Source of the DNA: a virus
Length of the DNA: 59,664 nucleotides
IMG/VR virus record: IMGVR_UViG_3300010885_014317
Coordinates: 1-59,664 of that record
Reading direction: 5' to 3' (one strand)
The stretch's first letter is position 1; each line of letters starts with the position of its first letter. Under the pieces are notes generated by a model. That model was not told where the DNA came from and did not search any database. It saw only the letters and a list, made by a program, of their open reading frames with translations. This document shows positions 19,687 through 26,395 of the stretch, in pieces. The translations under genes and the position numbers were made by a program.

Positions 19687-21408
19687 TTAAATTGGGTAGA
19701 GCGGAGGCGCATCCTTGTTGTTTTTCAGGGACAAAGAAGCCTCTGCCTCGGCTCGCCACTCTTCAGGACGCAGGATCAAGCCCGTGTCACGTAGATGCCG
19801 CATGGCCATAGACACCGTATCCACCAAATCGTCATGTTTTCCCTTTGGAAACGTCTCAACTTGGTTGATAACCATGTCTGACCACTGCCTGATAGGGGCA
19901 TAGACCAGCTTTTCAGCAAACAAATGCTGCACAGAGTAGAGACGAGCCAGCTTATCTTGGCTTTTGGGGTCAAACATATGGACCCCAAACTTCTCAAACC
20001 CGTACATGCGGCGGATTTCTTGAGCTACCGAATAGCCAGCGGCCTTGTTTTCAATGAGCAAAGTGTCAACTTGAAGGGTTCGGCAGGTTTCCGCAACCTT
20101 TTGAACCAAATCATGCAGCTCATATCGGCCTTGCCATGCTCCCATAAGCATAACACGGGGTGCTACTTCAGTGTAGGAACGGGAATAAGTAACCAAATCA
20201 CCACCTCTATTGGTGGCTTGCGTTGGTGCCATCACATTGACATCACTAGAGAAAACGCCCCAGACAGTCATAGCTGACGGATCGTTCTCTGTTTTGGTGG
20301 TATAGGCCGTGTCAAGACAGGCAATAATGGTATCCATGTTGGGATAAATCTGGTTTTCCCAAACTTGCCACCACTCGCGCTTGATAATGCCGCCGCCCTT
20401 GGGGCTTGGCCGCTGCTGTAACTGGCCAGCAGAGGCCCATGGCCCAAGTTGCTTTTCAAGAATGGTTACTTCTGTGTCACCAAACCGTTCTGGCCAAAGC
20501 AGTTTGCCTTCCCGGTCGTCCAATTCAACCTGCGCTTCCGGCGAAATAGCTAGGCGGTCCCCATCCTCGTTGATTTCAACAAGAGAATTTCCGTTGTCGT
20601 CGCAACCTCTTGGGTCATTCCACCCGATCTGGGTAAACGAATGGCGGTTCCACTCATAGCGCATGGGCAAGCAAAGGTGCGTCCACTCGCCCTCGTCTTT
20701 GCTCATGATGTGGCCCGTCAGGTCTTCTTCTGACAGCCTCTGTTGAATGACAACGAATGCGCCAGTTTTCGGGTCATTAAGACGGGTGGAGAGAGCCGAG
20801 TCCCACCATTCAATGGTGGCTGCAATGGTGGCTTCCGAGAAGGCTTCCTGTGCAGCGTTCGGGTCGTCAACCACGATAATAGAGCCGCCTTCACCCGTGA
20901 GTGCAGACCCGACAGAGGTGGAAAGTCGGGAACCGTTTTTGTCATTGTCAAACCTCGTCTTGGTGTTCTGGTCGCCTGTCAAACGAAACCTGTCACCCCA
21001 AAGCTTTTGATACCACGGGCTTTCAATCAAACGGCGGCACTTGACGCTGTCACGAAGAGAAAGCTGCTGGGCATATGAAGCATGGAGGAATTGAACGCCC
21101 GGGCCAGAAGTGGCGGTGTTCCACGGTTGGCACCACACCCATGCCGGAAAAGCTACGGAAGTCAGGGTAGATTTTGCGCAACGGGGCGGGATGTTGATGA
21201 TCAATCGCCTGATGTCACCGTCCGCAACTGCTTGAAGATGTTCAGCAACTGCTTCAATTGGCCAACCGTCAGTGAAGGTTGAGGCGTCAATATAACGCCA
21301 AGAATTTTTTAGGAACGTATAGAGGTTATCTTCGCAATCGGCCCGATCCAAATCTTCAAGTTGCTTTTCAACGTCGATTTGTCTGCCGTCTAGTTCCAGC
21401 ATTACCAT
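19687..21408 (-). CDS. terL: Terminase large subunit
   Basis: 573 residues. ATPase domain with Walker A-like 'NIPPRCAKS' (72-80) and Walker B 'IIVVDD' (177-182), 'WWDSALSTRL' coupling region and 'FVVIQQRLSEEDLTG'. RNase-H-like nuclease domain begins with 'IACLDTAYT' (~362) and includes 'TLLIENKAAG' and 'KHDDLVDTVSMAM' (~535), supplying the acidic metal ligands. It packages DNA through the portal and cuts concatemers. An alternative ATG is at 21402, overlapping the stop of the DUF551-like gene. The small subunit candidate is not adjacent but at 26396..27058. Confidence 0.92.
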   Translation of the reverse strand: MVMLELDGRQIDVEKQLEDLDRADCEDNLYTFLKNSWRYIDASTFTDGWPIEAVAEHLQAVADGDIRRLIINIPPRCAKSTLTSVAFPAWVWCQPWNTATSGPGVQFLHASYAQQLSLRDSVKCRRLIESPWYQKLWGDRFRLTGDQNTKTRFDNDKNGSRLSTSVGSALTGEGGSIIVVDDPNAAQEAFSEATIAATIEWWDSALSTRLNDPKTGAFVVIQQRLSEEDLTGHIMSKDEGEWTHLCLPMRYEWNRHSFTQIGWNDPRGCDDNGNSLVEINEDGDRLAISPEAQVELDDREGKLLWPERFGDTEVTILEKQLGPWASAGQLQQRPSPKGGGIIKREWWQVWENQIYPNMDTIIACLDTAYTTKTENDPSAMTVWGVFSSDVNVMAPTQATNRGGDLVTYSRSYTEVAPRVMLMGAWQGRYELHDLVQKVAETCRTLQVDTLLIENKAAGYSVAQEIRRMYGFEKFGVHMFDPKSQDKLARLYSVQHLFAEKLVYAPIRQWSDMVINQVETFPKGKHDDLVDTVSMAMRHLRDTGLILRPEEWRAEAEASLSLKNNKDAPPLYPI

Positions 21409-21611
21409 CTTGGGAACTCCGGTATGTATACAAAATGAGTAGGCTCAATCATATCAAAGTTATCAAACCAACCTTCCCTGCCATCGTAATCCCGTGACAC
21501 CCAACGGGCCACAACGGCAAAGTCTTGGTAGGCTTGGAGATTATGGCTAGGGACAAACACAAGCAAATCCCTACCGTCTCGCGGCGCAAGGTCTATTGGC
21601 ATCCACCCCAT
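21402..21611 (-). CDS. DUF551-like small protein
   Basis: 69 residues, 'MGWMPIDLAPRDGRDLLVFV' ... 'FAVVARWVSRDYDGREGWFD' ... 'IEPTHFVYIPEFP'. This is the DUF551-type pattern (W.PI..AP.DG, central W, terminal TH....PE.P); function unknown. Start chosen at 21611 because AAGGGGG precedes it. First gene of the leftward late block, overlapping terL. A paralogue with the same layout is at 25701..25910. Confidence 0.75.
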   Translation of the reverse strand: MGWMPIDLAPRDGRDLLVFVPSHNLQAYQDFAVVARWVSRDYDGREGWFDNFDMIEPTHFVYIPEFPRW

Positions 21612-21638
21612 TTTTAACCCCCTTAGATAAAAAATATA

Positions 21639-21667
21639 TAAGCCTTCTGTTAATTTTATGCTATAGT
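21639..21667 (+). promoter_or_regulatory. Rightward promoter, extended -10 type
   Basis: TGCTATAGT (21659-21667) is an extended -10 element 33 bases upstream of the ATG at 21700. No good -35 is seen, which an extended -10 can tolerate. On the minus strand the same gap has TTAACA (21654..21649) and AT-rich TATATATTTTTTATC leading into the late block. The 88-base gap is thus a divergent control region. Confidence 0.5.
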
Positions 21668-21699
21668 GAAACATCAACGGGCTTTCGGGGGTTAGCCAA

Positions 21700-21894
21700 A
21701 TGATGATTCAACTCAATCCACCATTACCCTTACAGACCCCTAAAGGTCTGGGGTTGGCGCATTTCCTTATCGACTACGGCGTCGAAGCTGATCTTATTTG
21801 GGTTGTCTTCCAAGATGAAGACAGCCAAATTTGGTGTTGGCGAAATCAAGAAGTTCGAGCAGAGAAAAATATTACTTTTGGACGAAAAAAATGA
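21700..21894 (+). CDS. Small conserved phage protein, unknown function
   Basis: 64 residues, 'QLNPPLPLQTPKGLGLAHFL', 'IDYGVEADLIWVVFQDEDSQ', 'NITFGRKK'. I recognise this as a small conserved protein found in many phages ('NPP.P..TPKG.GLAH..IDYG'); function unknown. First gene of the rightward small-gene operon. Its stop overlaps the next start as ATGA. Confidence 0.75.
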   Translation: MMIQLNPPLPLQTPKGLGLAHFLIDYGVEADLIWVVFQDEDSQIWCWRNQEVRAEKNITFGRKK

Positions 21895-22100
21895 CCGATA
21901 TAAAAGACGAACTAAATTCTATTGGCGTTTTGTTGGCCCTACATAACCAAGAAGCTCAAGCGCAAATTGCGTTTGATAGCATTGCTCATATTGAGAAGCT
22001 TGAAGAATACATTAAGGTATATCAGGACCAAACTAACATTCTCCTGACCCGCGTCGAGCAATTGGAAAAAGGACTACAAAAAATTGCAGGGAAATTATGA
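21891..22100 (+). CDS. Small coiled-coil protein
   Basis: 69 residues from the ATG at 21891, which overlaps the preceding stop (ATGA). Fully helical and charged: 'MTDIKDELNSIGVLLALHNQ', then 'HIEKLEEYIKVYQDQTNILL' and a C-terminal heptad stretch. No family recognised. The translational coupling on both sides supports it as real. Confidence 0.65.
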   Translation: MTDIKDELNSIGVLLALHNQEAQAQIAFDSIAHIEKLEEYIKVYQDQTNILLTRVEQLEKGLQKIAGKL

Positions 22101-22462
22101 TCATGGATAAGTTAGACAAGCCGCTTGAAGAAATGGAATTTAGACAAAGGACAACTAATGCCCTTATCCAAGCTGGATATAAAACCCTGCGCGATGTTGT
22201 GGTTGCCAAGCAGTCCGAAATCAAAAAAATACCCGGTCTTGGTAGCAAGTCGTTTGACGAAATCAGAGAAGTGATAATTTTCTATGGTTATCACTTCGAT
22301 ATGCAAATCTTAAAATCAGCCAACCATTATCAATCTTATGAGAAGGCGCTTCAGGAAATTGAAAGACTGGAAAGGCTTCTGAAACAGCGCGACTCCTTCA
22401 TCATTTACAATAATTTGTGGGAGTCATTTAAATCTTCATTAGAGGAGAAGACAAATGATTAG
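22097..22462 (+). CDS. RNA polymerase alpha-CTD-like protein
   Basis: 121 residues. Residues 13-70 align without gaps to the C-terminal domain of bacterial RpoA (helix-hairpin-helix). 'RQRTTNALIQAGYKTLRDVV' corresponds to the alphaCTD helix with Arg265 (here Arg18) and Asn268 (Asn21). 'PGLGSKSFDEIREVI' corresponds to 'PNLGKKSLTEIK', keeping Gly296, Lys298 and Ser299 (Gly49, Lys51, Ser52). These are the residues that touch UP-element DNA in E. coli. The remaining ~50 residues are a charged helix ('YEKALQEIERLERLLKQRD'). It could bind UP-like DNA, or replace or compete with the host alphaCTD. Start overlaps the previous stop (ATGA). Confidence 0.75.
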   Translation: MIMDKLDKPLEEMEFRQRTTNALIQAGYKTLRDVVVAKQSEIKKIPGLGSKSFDEIREVIIFYGYHFDMQILKSANHYQSYEKALQEIERLERLLKQRDSFIIYNNLWESFKSSLEEKTND

Positions 22463-23012
22463 CAGACGTTTCTTTATCAGCGGCATTGTCACGACAGCCG
22501 CATTGGCATCAGCCAGCCAGTACATATTGGTCATGGCAAGTGAGCCGCAGCTATACGCTACCGTCTACGGCGTGGGCTGGGACTTGGAAGTCATCGAACA
22601 CCACATCTACGAGCCAATGTCTGTGGCTCAGTTTGGCGGAACCCCTGACATCGACAAGTTCCGGGAGGTGACAGCTTTTGTCCATGCCTTCCCTGTCGAA
22701 CCAATGCCCGAGAACTATAATAACTCCGCCTACCTGAAGCGGTATGGCATGACCTTTGGCATCCCGGGTGAGACAATCTCGACCCATGAATATGGCGAAC
22801 ACGCCATAAAAGAACGGACCAAGCAGATAGCTTATTGGCAAAAAGAGACCGTCAAAGATGACGGCTTCACCCGCATCATGGGCTATCAGGAAATGAACGA
22901 TTGGCGCAAAGCACAGCGGCCTGACCTTGAGTTTCGTGGCAAGGAATGGATGGAGATCCAAGTCAAAGCTGAAAAGGAAAACAAGGTCTATTGGGGGGAT
23001 CAGGATGCCTAA
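22455..23012 (+). CDS. Tat-signal-bearing protein of unknown function
   Basis: 185 residues. N-terminus 'MISRRFFISGIVTTAALASA' has twin arginines at 4-5 followed by a moderately hydrophobic stretch and small residues, as in Tat or Sec export signals. The mature part (~155 residues) is soluble, with 'YGVGWDLEVIEHHIYEPMSV', 'TAFVHAFPVEPMP' and 'FTRIMGYQEMNDWRKAQRPD'. No known family recognised. Translationally coupled to both neighbours. An exported early-operon phage protein could act in the periplasm, for instance in superinfection exclusion, but nothing in the sequence proves that. Confidence 0.7.
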   Translation: MISRRFFISGIVTTAALASASQYILVMASEPQLYATVYGVGWDLEVIEHHIYEPMSVAQFGGTPDIDKFREVTAFVHAFPVEPMPENYNNSAYLKRYGMTFGIPGETISTHEYGEHAIKERTKQIAYWQKETVKDDGFTRIMGYQEMNDWRKAQRPDLEFRGKEWMEIQVKAEKENKVYWGDQDA

Positions 23013-23286
23013 TGTTGAAATTTGGGACCCTGAACGGGCCAAGAAAGATGATAAAGCCAATGGCGACAAGCTTCGTTACAAGCGGCGTAATACCCCCGTC
23101 TACGAAGACATAAGCTTCCAGCTTTGGATTGACGAAGTGCACCTGTACGAAAAGAAGTGGGCTGAGAAATACCCGGATCGCGGTATGCCGCCAATCAACA
23201 GCCCAGACTGGAATGATTACGTAAATGGTCGCCCATTGATGGGGTTTGATATTGGGCAAAAGATTGCATTCAAAGCTAAATTCTAG
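23005..23286 (+). CDS. Small conserved protein, unknown function
   Basis: 93 residues from the ATG at 23005, which overlaps the previous stop; a GGGGGGATCAGG ribosome site lies upstream. 'NVEIWDPERAKKDDKANGDK', 'YEDISFQLWIDEVHLYEKKW', 'SPDWNDYVNGRPL'. Charged and aromatic, no motif recognised. Confidence 0.65.
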   Translation: MPNVEIWDPERAKKDDKANGDKLRYKRRNTPVYEDISFQLWIDEVHLYEKKWAEKYPDRGMPPINSPDWNDYVNGRPLMGFDIGQKIAFKAKF

Positions 23287-23317
23287 TTTGGACAAAAATT
23301 CGGTAACAGAGAAAAAA

Positions 23318-23962
23318 GTGAAACCTACAATTGCTATCTTTCGTCACGATCCAGAGTGCAGTCAGGAGTGCATTGACGGGATAGTTGCGGCCTTATCCGG
23401 GGACTTCCAGATACACGTTTTGGATGAGCATCAATACACACTGGATAATCTGCGGGATATAGACATCGTGGCTTTTCCCGGCGGCATAGGGGATGCCAAG
23501 GGTTATTATAATTTCTTTAAGCGCAGAAACAGCAACACCATTGCTGACTTTGTTGCCAATGGTGGCAAGTACCTCGGCATTTGTATGGGGGCCTACTGGG
23601 CTGGCGCAGACTACTTTGACCTACTGGATGGGTTAGAGCCTGTTCAATATATCAAACGGGATGGGGCTGACGTGCGCCGCTCGTATGGAACCATCGCAAA
23701 AGTTGATTGGGGTAACAAGCCTTACAATATGTTCTTTTATGACGGCTGCACTTTCAAGGGTGATGGCCGGTCTCAGATCATTGCCCGGTACGCAAACGGC
23801 GATCCGATGGCAATTATTCAGAAGCGAGTTGGGCTTATGGGCTGTCATCCTGAAAGTTTACAGGGATGGTATGACAAACCGTACTTGAAGAAGCATTACC
23901 ACAACGGGATACATCACGAGCTTCTTCTATCTTTTACCAAAAGGCTTTTGAGGGCGAAGTAG
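23318..23962 (+). CDS. Class I glutamine-amidotransferase-like protein (BPL_N type)
   Basis: 214 residues if the GTG at 23318 is used; an ATG at 23246 would add 24 residues but overlap the previous gene by 41 bases. Flavodoxin-like fold with 'PTIAIFRHDPECS', 'DIDIVAFPGGIGDAKGYYNF' and the nucleophile-elbow sequence 'GGKYLGICMGAYWAG', in which Cys is the candidate catalytic residue, then 'GCHPES' as a possible His/Glu pair. This is the pattern of the biotin-protein-ligase N-terminal/GATase1-like domain. The reaction is unknown; it is unusual in a phage. Confidence 0.7.
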   Translation: MKPTIAIFRHDPECSQECIDGIVAALSGDFQIHVLDEHQYTLDNLRDIDIVAFPGGIGDAKGYYNFFKRRNSNTIADFVANGGKYLGICMGAYWAGADYFDLLDGLEPVQYIKRDGADVRRSYGTIAKVDWGNKPYNMFFYDGCTFKGDGRSQIIARYANGDPMAIIQKRVGLMGCHPESLQGWYDKPYLKKHYHNGIHHELLLSFTKRLLRAK

Positions 23963-23965
23963 AAG

Positions 23966-24049
23966 ATGACAAATGAAATGGCTTGGGTCACTGCTTTAAT
24001 CATTATGGCTATATGGATTGCCATATGGCTTTTGGTTTTTGACCAATGA
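23966..24049 (+). CDS. 27-residue membrane peptide
   Basis: A small ORF: 'MTNEMAWVTALIIMAIWIAI' followed by WLLVFDQ, a single hydrophobic span. It lies four bases after the amidotransferase-like gene and its stop overlaps the next start (ATGA), so coupling supports translation. Function unknown. Confidence 0.5.
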   Translation: MTNEMAWVTALIIMAIWIAIWLLVFDQ

Positions 24050-24192
24050 GTGGCCACCTCATCATCATTACAGGTTTGATTTACGCATATGTTGCGGCAG
24101 AGCAATTCTTTGTTCAACGCAACCCCAGTATGGCAATCGTATATGCCGGATACTCCTTTTCAAACATAGGGTTGTATCTTTTGATTAGATGA
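24046..24192 (+). CDS. Small membrane protein, conserved in phages
   Basis: 48 residues: 'MSGHLIIITGLIYAYVAAEQ', then 'FFVQRNPSMAIVYAGYSFSN', ending IGLYLLIR. Two hydrophobic segments. I recognise this layout ('LTGLIY.YVA.EQ...G....A....GYA.SNIGL') as a small inner-membrane protein in many phage genomes; function unknown. It overlaps the previous ORF by four bases. Confidence 0.65.
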   Translation: MSGHLIIITGLIYAYVAAEQFFVQRNPSMAIVYAGYSFSNIGLYLLIR

Positions 24193-24255
24193 TTGACTTG
24201 GGTTCGTCATAAATTTCGTGTTAAGTTATCCACAGCGGCGGCAGGATATTTAATC

Positions 24256-25254
24256 ATGATTTTAACTCCGGCTGACATACAAGCCCTCATCCTAAAGATG
24301 GGAAGCATATCAAATACCGCATATTATATGGGCCGTAACGAAAGCACTATTCGGTCTGCTTTGCGGAACAATCGGCCACTAAGGGTTTCTCCCCTTGTTG
24401 AGAAAAACCATTCGCTAGAGGAAGAAAACCGAATCCTCAAGCTTTCACTAACAAAAGCTGATGTTCCGTCTAAACCACGAATCATTCCCGGCAAATCCAA
24501 AGCGTTTACAATCCTCGCCATTGGCGACAGCCACGACCAGCCAAATATTGACAAAGAACGGTTCAAGTGGATTGGCAAACACGCTGCCCAAATGAAACCT
24601 GACCGCATTGTCCATATTGGTGACTTTGCTTCATGGGACAGTATGTCAACGCATGAAGAGCGTGGATCGCTTGGACATGCCCAGCGGCCTTCTTTCAAGA
24701 CTGATCTGGATAGTTGTGAAGAGGCTATGTCTGCCTTTTACAAAGAAATCAGTTTTTTGGACATCCCGCAGGACATGGTTGCCGGTAACCATGAAGACCG
24801 AATCAATCGGTTCGAGAATAAAAACCCCGAGACTGTGGGAACTCTTTGGACCCAGTTTGAAGAAACGGCATCCAGATACCGTTGGCGCGTCCATTCTTAC
24901 GGTCAATGGTTAATGATTGATGGGGTCGGGTTTATTCATGTGCCGATGAATATCATGGGGCGGCCCTATGGGGGCCAAAACTCGGAAAACCAGATTGCCA
25001 ACCACGCTACCCACCCAATTGTATTCGGGCATACCCATCGGGCATCCTTCCGCAAAGTCCCCAAGATTGGCATCAACAATTCCATTGAGGTCCTAAATTT
25101 GGGTTCCTCCATGCCCGATGGGTATGTAGCCAAATATGCTGGCACGGCCACAACCGGCTGGTCCTACGGTATTTACGAGCTTCAAATTCAGGGCGGGCAT
25201 ATACTGCAATACCGTCATGTCTCTATGAGACAATTAGAGGAGCAGTACGCGTGA
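24256..25254 (+). CDS. Metallophosphatase-like protein with N-terminal HTH
   Basis: 332 residues from the ATG at 24256 (GGCAGGA upstream). Residues 1-40 look like a DNA-binding helix-turn-helix ('MGRNESTIRSAL'), followed by a coiled stretch. Residues ~85-310 are a calcineurin-like phosphoesterase: 'ILAIGDSHDQPN' (D-x-H), 'RIVHIGDFASWDS' (GD), 'MVAGNHEDRI' (GNH[D/E]) and 'IVFGHTHRASF' (GH-x-H). All five metal-ligand motifs are intact, so it is probably active. Substrate unknown; phage members may act on nucleotides or nucleic acids. Confidence 0.85.
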   Translation: MILTPADIQALILKMGSISNTAYYMGRNESTIRSALRNNRPLRVSPLVEKNHSLEEENRILKLSLTKADVPSKPRIIPGKSKAFTILAIGDSHDQPNIDKERFKWIGKHAAQMKPDRIVHIGDFASWDSMSTHEERGSLGHAQRPSFKTDLDSCEEAMSAFYKEISFLDIPQDMVAGNHEDRINRFENKNPETVGTLWTQFEETASRYRWRVHSYGQWLMIDGVGFIHVPMNIMGRPYGGQNSENQIANHATHPIVFGHTHRASFRKVPKIGINNSIEVLNLGSSMPDGYVAKYAGTATTGWSYGIYELQIQGGHILQYRHVSMRQLEEQYA

Positions 25255-25454
25255 GTGGTTTACACCCCAACGAACCAATCATTGATGAGTTGGTGGCGGT
25301 ATTTCGCACCAAATGGAGCGGTGCATGGTCAGAGTTCCGAATGGCTGAAGAGTTAATCGGTTTAGCCAGAGAATTGGATCGGTTGGAGGCAGAGAACAAA
25401 GTTTTACGCGATGACAGGCATTTTGCTTTTTATCGTCAACAAAGGAGTCCGTGA
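25251..25454 (+). CDS. Small helical protein, unknown function
   Basis: 67 residues with a GTG start overlapping the previous stop (GTGA). 'WSEFRMAEELIGLARELDRL' and a C-terminal heptad-like 'EAENKVLRDDRHFAFYRQQR'. A probable coiled-coil adaptor; no family recognised. Confidence 0.6.
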   Translation: MSGLHPNEPIIDELVAVFRTKWSGAWSEFRMAEELIGLARELDRLEAENKVLRDDRHFAFYRQQRSP

Positions 25455-25708
25455 TGTCAGATGATGAAGATGATGGCGACGATGATGCCGTATGGGACAT
25501 CAACGATCTAGACCCGGCTGCTTTTGAAGATTTTGTAGCCCAACGGGCTATCGCTTTTTGCTATCTGGTCCGTGTGTCAGAATTGGCACGGGATCAAACA
25601 GCCAAGGAATTGACTTTTACCATGATGCGTAAGGTCAATATGTCCATTCGGACACCATCCACCGCTGACCTCAAAGTGGTAGATAACAAAGGGGGTAACA
25701 ATGAATAA
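25454..25708 (+). CDS. Acidic small protein, unknown function
   Basis: 84 residues. Starts with an acidic run 'MSDDEDDGDDDAVWDINDLD', then a helical core 'IAFCYLVRVSELARDQTAKE'. A GTG three bases upstream is an alternative start. Overlaps both neighbours. An acidic DNA-mimic or regulator role is possible but unsupported. Confidence 0.6.
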   Translation: MSDDEDDGDDDAVWDINDLDPAAFEDFVAQRAIAFCYLVRVSELARDQTAKELTFTMMRKVNMSIRTPSTADLKVVDNKGGNNE

Positions 25709-25910
25709 TTGGAACCTAATTCACACAGCGCCTAAAGACGGGTTTGAGATTATTGCGTTTTGGTACGAGTCTCACTGGCCTTGCATGGCTATTGCGCATT
25801 GGGACCCAATTCAGTCTGGCTGGTATGACGGAGAATGGGATATCTACCCAACCCATTGGATGCCGTTACCCGAACCACCACCAGATGTAAAAACAGAATT
25901 GGGCTTATAA
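25701..25910 (+). CDS. DUF551-like small protein (second copy)
   Basis: 69 residues: 'NNWNLIHTAPKDGFEIIAFW', 'MAIAHWDPIQSGWYDGEWDI', 'YPTHWMPLPEPPPD'. Same W..I..AP.DG / central W / TH.MPLPEPP pattern as 21402..21611, so a diverged paralogue. Last gene of the rightward small-gene operon; its 3' end overlaps the promoter of the downstream small RNA. Confidence 0.75.
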   Translation: MNNWNLIHTAPKDGFEIIAFWYESHWPCMAIAHWDPIQSGWYDGEWDIYPTHWMPLPEPPPDVKTELGL

Positions 25911-25926
25911 CGAATCGTGTTATAAT
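25899..25926 (+). promoter_or_regulatory. Promoter of the 25.93 kb small RNA
   Basis: TTGGGC (25899-25904), a 16-base spacer and a consensus TATAAT (25921-25926). It lies over the stop codon of the DUF551-like gene and reads toward the hairpin RNA that follows. Confidence 0.6.
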
Positions 25927-25932
25927 AAAGTT

Positions 25933-26024
25933 CTGAGGGTTGGTGGTTCTCCCCTCAGGGACTATTGGACATGGGAAAACAAACCGTCGGTACTCTCGTA
26001 AGGAGTTCCGGCGGTTTTTTCTTG
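25933..26024 (+). ncRNA. Candidate phage small RNA
   Basis: About 90 bases between a consensus -10 and an intrinsic terminator, with no ORF. It contains a 5' hairpin (CTGAGGG ... CCCTCAG, about 25933-25959) with a G/T-rich loop, a short single-stranded linker, and the terminator hairpin. This is the layout of a trans-acting bacterial small RNA. The 5' end is inferred from the -10 position. Confidence 0.5.
25981..26020 (+). terminator. Strong rho-independent terminator
   Basis: AAACCGTCGGTACTC pairs with GAGTTCCGGCGGTTT (one wobble, one mismatch) across a short loop, followed by TTTTTTC. It ends both the 21.7-25.9 kb operon and the small RNA. Confidence 0.85.
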
Positions 26025-26036
26025 GCTAGTCAAAAG

Positions 26037-26124
26037 GGGACCCATAGGCCGTATCCCTAATATAGGGACCCATATGCCTATAGGGGAGGTACAAGTACCT
26101 AGGGGAGGTAATAGGGGACCCATA
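26037..26124. repeat. Short G-rich direct repeats
   Basis: GGGACCCATA occurs at 26037, 26065 and 26115. TAGGGGAGGTA occurs at 26081 and 26100, again 19 bases apart, with a GTACAAGTAC-type palindrome between. Noncoding and just upstream of parS. The run 26131-26141 is almost pure G. Confidence 0.7.
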
Positions 26125-26141
26125 AAAGGTAGGGGGGGGGG

Positions 26142-26157
26142 TGTTTCACGTGAAACA
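26142..26157. promoter_or_regulatory. parS: parS site (ParB-binding centromere sequence)
   Basis: TGTTTCACGTGAAACA is a perfect 16-bp palindrome identical to the near-universal bacterial chromosomal parS consensus, bound by ParB. It lies in noncoding DNA. By chance this 16-mer would be expected about 1e-5 times in a sequence this long. No ParA or ParB gene is seen in the window, so any ParB would have to come from the host. Confidence 0.85.
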
Positions 26158-26272
26158 TGTACCGATAAGTTGGGAATTTTGGGAAATTTACAGGGAGGGG
26201 CTTGGAACCTTAATCGGGGGGCGGGTCTTTCACACAGCGGGGTGGGGGCCGGTCAGCAAAAGGGACCCCGAA

Positions 26273-26378
26273 CCCAAAGTGGGTTTTGACGCCCAAAATG
26301 GTGTGACACGCCCAGATTGGGCATGAGAACCCATAATGGGTCGTGACACCCAATGTGGTGTGTCACACCCACGCCATG
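26273..26378. repeat. Tandem palindromic repeat array 1, 19-bp period
   Basis: Units of CCCANNNTGGG type start at 26273, 26292, 26311, 26330, 26349 and (degenerate) 26368, exactly 19 bases apart, with TGAC-containing linkers. The cores vary (AAAG, AAAA, GATT, TAAT, ATGT) but the flanks co-vary as inverted repeats. It lies directly downstream of the small terminase stop. The 16-mer TGGGTCGTGACACCCA (26337-26352) also occurs in array 2. Confidence 0.85.
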
Positions 26379-26395
26379 TCAAACGGTTGACACTG

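Noticed and set aside
26074-26326. Small ORFs across the parS region
   Set aside because: They run through G-tracts, parS and the tandem repeats; the 'MFHVKH' peptide is simply parS read as codons. No usable ribosome site.
26273-26378. CRISPR array
   Set aside because: The repeats are 19-bp units with no spacers of constant length between them, and the cores vary. No cas genes are present.
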